From Thiosulfatimonas sediminis (GTDB lineage: Bacteria; Pseudomonadota; Gammaproteobacteria; Thiomicrospirales; Thiomicrospiraceae), in assembly GCF_011398355.1 (NCBI RefSeq), contig NZ_AP021889.1, positions 496,001-560,000 on the forward strand: a stretch of 64,000 nt of DNA, in the 5' to 3' direction. Below the pieces are notes generated by a model, which saw nothing but the letters and a program-made list of their open reading frames with translations, was not told the origin of the DNA and did no database searches. Positions 37,666-45,938 of this stretch are shown here, piece after piece. How positions within the stretch are numbered: position 1 is the first letter of the stretch; each line of letters begins with the position of its first letter. The position numbers and the translations under genes are program-made.

Positions 37666-38877
37666 TTATTTTGCCTTGACATCCCCTTCGATCAAAGTAA
37701 CGTCATTGACGTTATTGGGCATACGGTTCACTAAAGGCACCATATTGGTGGCGGTGTCCGCTGCACTGCGTAAAGAGTCCTGAGATAAATGGGCATAGCG
37801 CTGAGTAGTCTTCACCTGAGTATGACCAAGAATTTTCTGAACTTCATAAAGCGAGCGTCCGCCGTTCACTAAGAAGGACGCAAAACTGTGACGTAAATCG
37901 TGTATGCGAAGTTCTGGCATCCCTGCACGTTTACGCACCACATCCCAAGCGTAGAAAATGTGCTGATAAGGTTTTTTAGTGTCAGGATTCGGAAACACCC
38001 AGTCACAGCCTTCATATCGTGGCACCTGTGCTAATAAATCCATCAAGCCATCCGTCATCGGCACATGGCGAGTTTTACCTGACTTGTTAAACTCAATCGT
38101 CCAGATACGCTGATCAAAATCAAAGTCCTCCCACTTTGCTTTAAGCACCTCATTTTTACGAGCGCCAGTGAGCAGCAAAGCACTGACAATGTACTTGAGC
38201 ATAATTGAGCGTGAAGTCTCCAGCGCTTCAAATAAGCGTGTAGCTTCCTCCTTGGTTAAATAACGCTCTTTGGCATTATTCACCGGATACAGATCAATCC
38301 CTGTCGTTGGATTCTTCTCAATCGGAATCTCCCACTTGATTGCCAGATTAAAGATATAGCGAACCAGAATAATGATGCGGTTGGTTGAGCCCGGCGCATG
38401 AGTTTCACGGTGCTGAGTAAAAATCGAAATCAAATCACGTTTTGTAATCTCATCCAAACGCTTTTTGCCTAAAGCTGGCAACAGGTGATTCTTGAGCAAC
38501 GAGACATCGGTTTTCCACGAGCGTTTACGGCTTTTAATATGTGGAAGGTAGAGTTGCGCAATGAATGCTGCAAAGGTTGGGATGCGCTTTTTATCTTTTT
38601 TTGTTTGAAAAGGGTCATTTCCTTTTTCTAACTCAGATAAGTATTCTTTTGCCATATCTCGAGCATCTGATACGCATACAGTCCGACCGTCGGCAAAGCG
38701 GGTTTCTTTGCGCTGTCCATGTTGATTTAAATAACGTAAAGACCAAGAAGCTCTTCCAGATGGCTGAACTTTAAATAGTAGGCCTATTACTCGTTCATCG
38801 AAATAATCGATTTTTGTTTTATCAGGAGGGCAGGTTGCACTGCTGATAAACTTTTGGGTAAGCAAAACCTTTGGCAT
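37666..38877 (-). CDS. int: Tyrosine integrase 1 (phage/ICE type, DUF4102-like N-terminus)
   Basis: 403 residues. Catalytic residues: R240 (TGARKNEV), H326 and R329 (HDLRHSFASFLVNGG), H352 (LGHTQVKTTQ) and nucleophile Y361 (QRYAHLS). From about residue 160 it is nearly identical to the integrase at 54835, while the N-terminal arm-binding part is clearly different, which suggests the same core target but different arm sites. It points away from the candidate att core at 40491 and is divergent from an XRE gene, exactly as in element 2. Predicted to join and separate element 1 within the RTX gene. Confidence 0.93.
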   Translation of the reverse strand: MPKVLLTQKFISSATCPPDKTKIDYFDERVIGLLFKVQPSGRASWSLRYLNQHGQRKETRFADGRTVCVSDARDMAKEYLSELEKGNDPFQTKKDKKRIPTFAAFIAQLYLPHIKSRKRSWKTDVSLLKNHLLPALGKKRLDEITKRDLISIFTQHRETHAPGSTNRIIILVRYIFNLAIKWEIPIEKNPTTGIDLYPVNNAKERYLTKEEATRLFEALETSRSIMLKYIVSALLLTGARKNEVLKAKWEDFDFDQRIWTIEFNKSGKTRHVPMTDGLMDLLAQVPRYEGCDWVFPNPDTKKPYQHIFYAWDVVRKRAGMPELRIHDLRHSFASFLVNGGRSLYEVQKILGHTQVKTTQRYAHLSQDSLRSAADTATNMVPLVNRMPNNVNDVTLIEGDVKAK

Positions 38878-38989
38878 GGTAAGCTACCTCCTATAAATTA
38901 AATTAAAAGATGGTTTTCATGTGTTAAGTTAATATATTGTGTGTTTAGCAGAAATAAATTAACTTTAATGTGAAGGTTAAATAAAAGGT
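38878..38989. promoter_or_regulatory. Divergent int/xre control region of element 1
   Basis: 112 bp with imperfect inverted repeats GTGTTAAGTTAATAT and AAATTAACTTTAATGTGAA (about 38921-38973), the half-site being TTAAnTTAA. Likely operators for the XRE protein encoded to the right. TATATT and TAAATT -10-like boxes occur on both strands. Confidence 0.5.
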
Positions 38990-39571
38990 ATGATTGTGTC
39001 AAGTGAAGATTTGAGGCCTGCGATTCTTTTACGGGCGGCGAGAAATATTTTTAATATGAGTTTAAAAGAGCTTGGGCAGCAAGTTGATGTCAGTGCTGTG
39101 GCTGTGGGAAAGTGGGAAAATGGCGATGCAATGATTAAGGCAAGTACGTTTAATGCGCTACAAAAATTTTTTAGAGAAAATGGTATTAAGCTTAGTACTG
39201 ATCAAGAAGGAGAGGCTGTTATTTATGTCACTCAAGAAGCTATTGATCGTGTTACTCAAAACCCGAAAAAGCCAAAAATAAAAACGTTGTTGGAAATCTA
39301 TCGAGATGAAAAAAGACCTAGACCTCATATTGAAGCCTACGATTTAGAGAGTGTTTTGAGTGTAGAACTTGAAAAACAAGTGGAGAGAGATCCAGATTTT
39401 TTAAAACACCTTCTGGAACAAGCAGGAAGGGATGATTATGATCGACAGCATCCTTTATCATTGTTTGCCGATGCATTATTGTCAGTTCACAGAACTAAAA
39501 ATTTATTTAGCATAGATATAGATGCAGAAATTAAAGAGCAATTGAAGAAAGTGGATGACCAAGCTGATTGA
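38990..39571 (+). CDS. XRE-family helix-turn-helix regulator, element 1
   Basis: 193 residues. The HTH is ARNIFNMSLKELGQQVDVSA then VAVGKWENG (about residues 15-45), a standard XRE/Cro fold; the rest (Lys/Glu-rich, helical) is unrecognised. Divergent from integrase 1, so it probably represses int and itself through the inverted repeats between them. Element 2 has a shorter XRE protein in the same place. Confidence 0.78.
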   Translation: MIVSSEDLRPAILLRAARNIFNMSLKELGQQVDVSAVAVGKWENGDAMIKASTFNALQKFFRENGIKLSTDQEGEAVIYVTQEAIDRVTQNPKKPKIKTLLEIYRDEKRPRPHIEAYDLESVLSVELEKQVERDPDFLKHLLEQAGRDDYDRQHPLSLFADALLSVHRTKNLFSIDIDAEIKEQLKKVDDQAD

Positions 39572-39681
39572 GTTTGAGCAAATACATTTAAGCGTTAGAC
39601 ATTGAGAAATATCGGTGTTTATGAATCAGTTTAATTTGAACTTAATGGTATTTAAGTAGCTTGTAGGCTACAATGTAGTAT

Positions 39682-39990
39682 ATGAAGTACAAAATTCTCA
39701 CAACGACCACTTTTGATAAGTGGCTTTCCAAACAGAAAGATCGGCAAGCAGTAAGAGCAATCGCTATGCGAATTGCGAGAGCGGAGCAAGGAAATTTTGG
39801 TGATTCTGAACCTGTTGGAGAGGGTGTAAGTGAGATGCGTATTTTTATTGGAAAGGGCTATCGCATTTATTATGTTGTTCGAGGTGAAACGGTCGTATTA
39901 CTTTTGAATGGTGGAATCAAGAGTAATAAAAAGCAGCAACAAGAAGACATAGCCAAAGCCAAACAAATCTTTCAGGAAATTGGGGAGTAA
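39682..39990 (+). CDS. RelE/ParE-family toxin (HigB/Gp49-like)
   Basis: 102 residues. TFDKWLSKQKDRQAVRAIAM, GDSEPVGEGVSEMRIFIGKG and YRIYYVVRGETVVLLLNGG are hallmarks of the addiction-module killer family related to phage Gp49. Such toxins cut ribosome-bound mRNA. It is followed 3 bp later by its antitoxin gene (toxin first, as in higBA). It lies between the XRE gene and the right att core, so it leaves with element 1 on excision and could penalise loss. Confidence 0.88.
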   Translation: MKYKILTTTTFDKWLSKQKDRQAVRAIAMRIARAEQGNFGDSEPVGEGVSEMRIFIGKGYRIYYVVRGETVVLLLNGGIKSNKKQQQEDIAKAKQIFQEIGE

Positions 39991-39993
39991 ACC

Positions 39994-40275
39994 ATGGTCG
40001 AGAAAGTAAAACCATTTAATCCATTCGATTACTTTGAAACTCAAGATGAGATCAATGCTTATTTAGAAGAGTGTTTTCGTGATGAAGACCCAAATGTATT
40101 TGTAAATGCATTAGGGCACTTAGCAAAACACCATGGCATCAGCGAAGTATCAAAAGCAACTGGCTTGAACCGCGAAAGTCTTTATAAAACTTTTGGCGGT
40201 AAAGTTCAACCAAAGTGGGATACGATTGCAAGAGTTATGCGAGCATTGCACGTTGATATGAGGGTAGCGGTTTAG
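39994..40275 (+). CDS. HigA-like antitoxin
   Basis: 93 residues. FNPFDYFETQDEINAYLEEC, VNALGHLAKHHGISEVSKAT and GLNRESLYKTFGGKVQPKWD match the addiction-module antidote family; the second half is an HTH (VSKATGLNRESLYKTF). It should neutralise the toxin encoded 3 bp upstream and autoregulate the pair. Confidence 0.88.
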   Translation: MVEKVKPFNPFDYFETQDEINAYLEECFRDEDPNVFVNALGHLAKHHGISEVSKATGLNRESLYKTFGGKVQPKWDTIARVMRALHVDMRVAV

Positions 40276-40490
40276 TCCTTGATGAAGTAGATGTGTGGTA
40301 GAAAATAAAATATCTACTTATTTCTTTCTAACCAGTTGAAAGTAAATGTAAATTTAATTTTTAATTGAGTGATAGTACATCGGTGACCTTTGCCAAAAAG
40401 TAGATTAGCGGTAGATATGCTAAAACCGTCCGCTCATCATAGCTTGAAATACTAATAAAAACAATGGGTTGTAGTGCTTCAGTATTTGTT
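40276..40490. other. Right end of element 1 with candidate integrase arm sites
   Basis: 215 bp without a gene. Two direct repeats begin AAGTAGAT and share GGTAGA 12 bases from their start (40285-40306 and 40398-40419; 16 of 22 bases match), and an inverted AAGTAGATA copy lies at about 40311-40320. Repeats of this kind next to the att core are expected of integrase arm-type or Xis sites. A stop codon at 40472-40474 closes the RTX frame just upstream of the core, so no start for the segment lies here. Confidence 0.45.
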
Positions 40491-40498
40491 CGTTGACT
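40491..40498 (+). other. Candidate att core 2 (element 1 / element 2 junction)
   Basis: CGTTGACT, identical to sites at 21371 and 56619. The RTX frame runs TTG ACT ACA GGT (Leu-Thr-Thr-Gly) from 40493. Recombination with site 1 would delete element 1 and join residue 181 of the RTX N-terminus in frame to variant 2. Confidence 0.75.
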
Positions 40499-43400
40499 AC
40501 AGGTGTGGATACAATCACTGGTACTTCTGCTAACGATACAATCAATGCTCTTGATACTACATTGACTGGTCTAGACACTATCACTGGTGGTGATGGTACA
40601 GACACAATGATATATAACGATGTTGCTGGTGGTAATGATAATGGTGCATCAGTAACTGTTTCAGGTGTTGAAGTACTAAACATGCGTTCTTCAGCAGCGG
40701 CTGATATGACCACTAGTGGTTGGACAGGTCTAGAAACAATCAACGCTACTCAAGGTACTTCAGCAGGTATTACTGCTGCAACAACGACTGATGTAAATGT
40801 TTCTGGTATTGCTGGTGCAGTAGCTGTTGATGGTGGTAAAGATATCGCTGTCACTGTAGCTGCAACAGGTACAACTACTACTATCGGTGCTACTACTGGC
40901 GCTGCTGGTACAGTAACTGTAACAGATACAGCTCAAGCTGGTTCTGATATTGCTGTTGATGGTGGTAATGATGTAACAATCACAGCTTCAGGTAACACTG
41001 GTGGTGATATTGACGTAGGTCAAGATGCAACTCCGATTCTGCCTACAGGTGCTGTAGTTGTTAGTTCTACTGGCGTTTTAGATGATGCTGGTATTGCTGG
41101 TGCTGATGATGTAACTATGGGTGATATCACTGTTGAAGGTGGTTCTACTGTTACTGTAACTCAATCTGCTGGTATTACTGATGCTCAAGTTACTGCTGCA
41201 TTGACAGCTGTAACGAACGATACAGTAACTCAAGGTGATGTAACTGTAACTGGTGGTTCAGCTACAACGTCTGTAACTGTAAATCAGGATAAAGCTCAAA
41301 CAGTAACAAACACAGCAGCTCCTAACAACACTGAAAACAAAATCGGTATTGTTGCTGGTGATGTTGTTATCAACGATAAAAACGCAGCATCATCTACTGC
41401 AGCTGGTACTATCACAACTGTTGCTGTTAAAAATGCGGGAACTGTTTCAGTAGATTCAAGTGCATTAACAACTGTAAACCTTGAAGGTACAATGACAACT
41501 GTATCTCTAGAACGTGGTGATTTAACTGCAACTCCTTCAGCAAATACGCTAACAGTTAATCTTGATGGTGTGAGTGCTACTTCGATTACTGATGCTGAAG
41601 CTGCAAAAGATGATGGTTTTACAACTGTTAACATCGTTTCTAGCAACAATTCATCTACTTTAAGTGGAACAAGTTCATTTGTAGATGCTACAACTGTTAA
41701 CATCTCAGGTGACGCTGCATTCACTTCTGCTGGCGAAACATTAACTTCTGTTACAGCAATCAACAACACCAACACTGGTGGTGTGACTCTAGGTACAGAA
41801 CTTGGTAACGCAGTAGTATTTACAGGTACAGCGGGTTCAGGTGATGACTCAATCTTGCTAGGTGCAAACACTAAAGCAACTACAACTGGTGCTGGTAATG
41901 ATACTGTAACTCTATCTGTAGCTGCACTAGGCACAGCAGGTACAGTGGATGCAGGTACTGGTGATGCAGATACGTTGGTTATGTCAGGTGCAAATGCGAT
42001 AACAGCAACAGCTACAGATGTTTTTGAAGGCACTGTTTCTGGTTTCGAAAGATTAACTACAAATGCTGTCGCAACAGGCACAATCAATCTTGCTAACCTT
42101 GATGATATTAATTACATCAATGTTGCTGGTACTGCTGGTACTCTTTTGCTTTCAAATGTTTCTTCTGGTGTAACTGTTAACGCAAACGCTGGTTCAGCGG
42201 GTACAATCAATGTAACTCAAGTTACAGATGGTACTGCTGATACAATCAACTTCGGTATGAGTGCCGCTACTGCTCAAACAGTATTTGCGCTAGGAGCTTC
42301 TGAGTTCGAAACAATTGCTATTGCTTCTGATGATTCAGCAACTACAGCGACAGGTATTGCTCATGTTGTAACTACTCTTGATGCAACAAATGCTACAGCA
42401 TTAACAATTGCTGGTGATGCTGGTATGACAATTGGTACTTTAACAGGGACTAAGTTGACATCTATTGATGCATCAGGTGTGACTAAAGGTGCAGTTACAT
42501 TGACTACTGGTGCATTAGCTTCAGCGGCAACTATCAATGGTGGTGCTGGTGATGATGTAATCAGTGCAGCAGCAGCGGTAGCAGCCGTTACTTTGAATGG
42601 TAATGCTGGTAACGACACTCTAACTGGTGGTACTAAAGCAGATACTATCAATGGTGGTGATGGTGATGATTTCATCTACGGTAACGAAGGTGCAGATACA
42701 TTAACTGGTGGTGCTGGTGCAGATATCTTCGGTGTTGTAACAGCAGCGCACTCAAACGGTGTGAATGTTGATACTATCACTGACTTTACTGTCGGTACTG
42801 ATATGATTGGTTTGAAAATCGGTGGTGGTAACGAAGCAGTTACATACCTTGGTGAAGCAGCTGCATATGGTGCGGTTCTAACATCATTCACTGGTGTAAA
42901 TAATGAAGCAGTTCTTGATACCTCAACTAACACGCTATATGTCGACGTTGACGGTTCTCAGACACTAGATTCTTCTGATATTGCTATCAATGTTGGCGTA
43001 AGTGATTTATCTCAAACTGACTTTGCTACGCTTGGTACAGCTGGTGCAGATACTATCAGTGGTACATCAGGTGTTGACACTATCTACGGTCTAGGTGGTA
43101 ACGATACTATTGTTATTGTTGATAACTCTGCAACATTGGCTGATGTATCATCTGATGCTAAGTCAATCAGTACTGTTGGTATGGATATTGTTAAAGATGC
43201 TGCTGCTGGTGATATCATTAACTTTACTGCTGCACTTGGTACTGATGCAAACTATGTTGGTGTTACCCAGGTTGCTGCAGGTGCGGATATCACAAAAACT
43301 GTTGCAACAACAGATGTGAGTGAGTTTTTAGGTCTTTATGACTATGCTACTAATACATTTATATCTACAACAACAACGGCTGCAGATTCAGCTTCTACAA

Positions 43401-43531
43401 CTGATGTTGCTGCTACAATGTATTTGTATGCTACAGCTGATGGCACAACAGCTACTGATGGTTTAATTCTTATCGGTACTGGTTCACAGTTAGATGGCGC
43501 AATGGCTGCTGGTGTATTGACGCTAGCTTAA
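40493..43531 (+). pseudogene. Headless RTX/S-layer C-terminal variant 2 (silent cassette)
   Basis: 1,012 codons open from the att core, starting LTTGVDTITGTSANDTINAL. The motif LTxGxD-TxTGT-x-NDT is the usual beginning of the RTX part right after DUF4214, but here no DUF4214, ATG, ribosome-binding site or promoter precedes it. Composition: Thr/Val/Ala-rich beta repeats, RTX nonapeptides (GNAGNDTLTGG, GGDGDDFIYGNEGADTLTGG) near 690-745, then a C-terminal domain suited to type I secretion. It is more divergent from variants 1 and 3 than they are from each other. No frameshift or internal stop is seen over 3 kb, which argues that it is kept in use by recombination. Confidence 0.78.
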
Positions 43532-43601
43532 TCCTAGACCCACGTCTAAGATGCCTTTTAGCCAACCTCTCACGAGTGCGGCTTAAGGTCAAAGCTAAAG
43601 A

Positions 43602-43672
43602 CCCTCGTCTCTTCGGATTCGGGGGTTTTTTATAAGTGGATTTTGTTAAACTTACCGGCAGGTAAAGTTTAA
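43602..43672 (+). terminator. Terminator of variant 2 and adjacent inverted repeat
   Basis: CCCTCGTC...GATTCGGGGG with six T (43602-43631) parallels the terminators of variants 1 and 3, and TAAGTGGATTTTGTT follows as after variant 1. At 43648-43672 a second near-perfect inverted repeat (TTAAACTTACC / GGTAAAGTTTAA) lies 45 bp before the methyltransferase start and may be an operator or second hairpin. Confidence 0.65.
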
Positions 43673-43716
43673 TAAAAAGTCTATTTATAAAAAACAACGC
43701 AATTTAGGATTCGTTT

Positions 43717-45249
43717 ATGGAAAATTCGGGATATACCACCGATATTGAATATACCAGTGATTTTTATGGGGATTGGAGCTTATCCAATCTTGCCTTGCAG
43801 TGTGCTTTAAAAGGCATTCAAATGCCTAATATCCAAAATGCTTGTGAGTTAGGGTTTGGGCAAGGTGTTAACCTGAATGTTATGGCGGCCAGCAGTGACG
43901 TTCTATGGCATGGCACGGATTTTCTATCGGCCCATGCCGATAATGCTAAGCGTATGGCACAAGCCTGTGACAATCCTGTGAAGATTTATAATTTATCGTT
44001 CGAATACTTTGTTCAAGTGGACGATTTGCCTAATTTTGATTTGATTGTCTTACACGGCGTGTTTAGTTGGGTTTCCAGTGAGAACCAAGGCATTATTATT
44101 GACTTTATTACCAAACATTTATCTGAGACTGGCATGGTTTATATCAGTTATAACGCCCGCCCTGGCAGTGATGTCTTTAAGCCTGCACAATACCTCATGA
44201 ACCAACTTCGTAAAGAGTTTTCAAAAAATCATTCGGAGCCTGAGATTCAGATTCAGCAGGTCACGCAGTTTATGCAGCAGTTTCATCAAACTACTCCTGG
44301 TTACTTAAAGGCTTTTCCAAGTATTGAAAAGCGTGTTCAAGGGATGCAAAATAAAGATCCGAAATACCTTATACACGAATACTTTAATGCCGATTGGAAC
44401 AGTTTCTTTTTCTCTGAAATTTCACAGTTTTTTGAGCCGATTGGATTAAAATATCTTGGGCAAACCCGATTAACTGATGAATTGGCAGTGTTGAACTTTT
44501 CGCAAGCTCAGCAGCTGTTTCTAGAGGCATCTAAAGCAGCGGGGGCTTTAGAGCAAGATTTGAAAGATGCCATGTGTAATCGGCAATTCAGGCGGGATAT
44601 TTGGATTAAAGCCCCGAGCCCGATGAATGGAGAAGCTTTGCAGAGTTGGTTAGAAACGACTGCAGTTATGTTGGCGACGCCCTATACGGCGATGGATTTG
44701 AAGCTTACTGGCGCAATCGGGTCTGCGACTATGGATAATGAACGCTATAAGGGATTGTTAGATCGATTAAGTGATTATCAAGCGCACCGTTTGGATGAGT
44801 TGTTACAAAAACTGTCGCTACAAACCTCTCAATTAATGGAAATGCTTGGATTGCTGCATTGCAAAGGAGTGATTGGTCTAACGTCGATTCAAGTGCCCGA
44901 TGATCAGGGTCTTAATCGTTGCCAACGTTTAAATCAGGAAATGGTGAGTAAAGCGGTTCAGAACAATAGAGGTTGCTTGATTGTTTTACCCAAATTGGGA
45001 TTGTGTTTGAATGTTGATTATTGGGTGAGCCTTTATCTGCATTTGTATTTTAGTGGTGAACCGCTGAAACAAGATCCGTTAGAGTGTCTGTATAATTATC
45101 TTCAAATCAATTCAGTCACGGTGCTGAATAATGGACAGCCCTTGACTGAAGAAAACGATATTCGCCTGTTTCTAGAACAAACTGTCCGAAACATCCAAGC
45201 CACAACTGTCTTAGAGTTTTTTGCAAAGCATCAAGTTATTGCTGGTTAG
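43717..45249 (+). CDS. SAM-dependent methyltransferase with regulatory domain
   Basis: 510 residues. NACELGFGQGVNLNVMA (about 40-56) is SAM motif I in a class I fold; FDLIVLHGVFSWVSSENQGI and GMVYISYNARPGSD follow. Residues about 215-300 match the methyltransferase regulatory domain type, and the C-terminal 200 residues are helical. Related proteins occur next to surface-protein and secretion genes in several bacteria. Here it directly follows RTX variant 2 on the same element, so modification of that protein is a testable idea; no substrate can be read from sequence. Confidence 0.8.
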   Translation: MENSGYTTDIEYTSDFYGDWSLSNLALQCALKGIQMPNIQNACELGFGQGVNLNVMAASSDVLWHGTDFLSAHADNAKRMAQACDNPVKIYNLSFEYFVQVDDLPNFDLIVLHGVFSWVSSENQGIIIDFITKHLSETGMVYISYNARPGSDVFKPAQYLMNQLRKEFSKNHSEPEIQIQQVTQFMQQFHQTTPGYLKAFPSIEKRVQGMQNKDPKYLIHEYFNADWNSFFFSEISQFFEPIGLKYLGQTRLTDELAVLNFSQAQQLFLEASKAAGALEQDLKDAMCNRQFRRDIWIKAPSPMNGEALQSWLETTAVMLATPYTAMDLKLTGAIGSATMDNERYKGLLDRLSDYQAHRLDELLQKLSLQTSQLMEMLGLLHCKGVIGLTSIQVPDDQGLNRCQRLNQEMVSKAVQNNRGCLIVLPKLGLCLNVDYWVSLYLHLYFSGEPLKQDPLECLYNYLQINSVTVLNNGQPLTEENDIRLFLEQTVRNIQATTVLEFFAKHQVIAG

Positions 45250-45614
45250 TTCTTAATGCAGCTCTTTATTGTTTCTACATTAGAAGTCTTCTCTTGTATG
45301 CAAAAGCCATGGGAGGCATTGGCAGCCAAACAATACACGAGTTTACAAAGTATTATCAAAAGGACACCCACTTTGAATCAAACCATTCATAAAAAAACTT
45401 AAGCAAGACGCTCCGCTACCAAAAGCCATTCGGCTTATGGGTACACACCACGCACAGCCTGCTGTTTTAAATTTGCCGTGCCGGCAAATTCCAGCAAATC
45501 CCGCATTGAATTTTCGAATTGAAAACTATCTATTTTCAATAGGTTAGTGTTCCTTTATAACTATTATTAAGCCTTGGATCTCCAAGGTTTTATTTGGTTA
45601 AAAAAGGAATGAAC
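45250..45614. other. Candidate oriT region of element 2
   Basis: 365 bp without a gene, upstream of trwA-B-C-like genes, the place of oriT in R388. Seen: a perfect 9-bp inverted repeat with 3-bp loop at 45470-45490 (arm AATTTGCCG), and a TTTTC-GAATT-GAAAA hairpin followed by CTATCTATTTTC (about 45510-45537). The hairpin-then-TATCTAT order is reminiscent of the R388 nic region (hairpin then TGTCT/ATAG). Also present is AAAGGACACCCA near 45358, shared with the REP-type transposase leader. The nic site is a guess. Confidence 0.5.
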
Positions 45615-45935
45615 ATGAAAAATTTAATCCGTACTTATGTCGACCCCATGCTTGAAGATCGACTCAAATTACTTGCCGAATCCTCTGGCGTTTCTCTGTC
45701 TGCGCTCACAGCTGAACTGATTCAAAAAGGGCTGGAATCTAGCCATATATCACAAAATGACACGGCCAATCTAATCTGGCTTGAAGAGCTTTTTTACCTT
45801 CAGTTTCTGACCCTTCAAATCGTTCTCAACTCTAGTGGGGTTGATGCGGAAAAATTTGCAGAGCTTAAATCTCAAGCTCGCCACTGGGCGAAGCAAAAAT
45901 CCAGCTCTATCAATAACCAAGCGATGGAGGGCTAG
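45615..45935 (+). CDS. Ribbon-helix-helix relaxosome accessory protein (TrwA/MobC-like)
   Basis: 106 residues. The N-terminus MKNLIRTYVDPMLEDRLKLL then AESSGVSLSALTAELIQKGL is a ribbon-helix-helix DNA-binding domain; the rest is helical. It lies 3 bp before the coupling-protein gene and just after the candidate oriT, which is the position of trwA in R388, whose product binds oriT and controls the operon. Start at ATG 45615 because AAGGA is six bases upstream; earlier ATG 45609 is too close to it. Confidence 0.72.
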   Translation: MKNLIRTYVDPMLEDRLKLLAESSGVSLSALTAELIQKGLESSHISQNDTANLIWLEELFYLQFLTLQIVLNSSGVDAEKFAELKSQARHWAKQKSSSINNQAMEG

Positions 45936-45938
45936 ACG

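Larger units (their letters stand above)
21371..40490 (+). mobile_element. Integrative element 1 carrying RTX C-terminal variant 1
   Basis: About 19.1 kb bounded by CGTTGACT at 21371 and 40491. Order: RTX C-terminal cassette, terminator, REP-type transposase, cargo, an integrase on the minus strand, a divergent XRE gene, a toxin-antitoxin pair, right end. It carries recombination and putative replication genes but no conjugation genes. The boundaries rest on three facts: one N-terminus but three C-termini in the locus, the shared core, and the same integrase/XRE/att order in element 2. The limits are inferred, not proven. Confidence 0.7.

Noticed and set aside
40493-40495. TTG at 40493 as a genuine start of variant 2 (and likewise TTG 56621)
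   Set aside because: No ribosome-binding site or promoter precedes either TTG; both are Leu codons inside the att core and match Leu182 of the intact gene.
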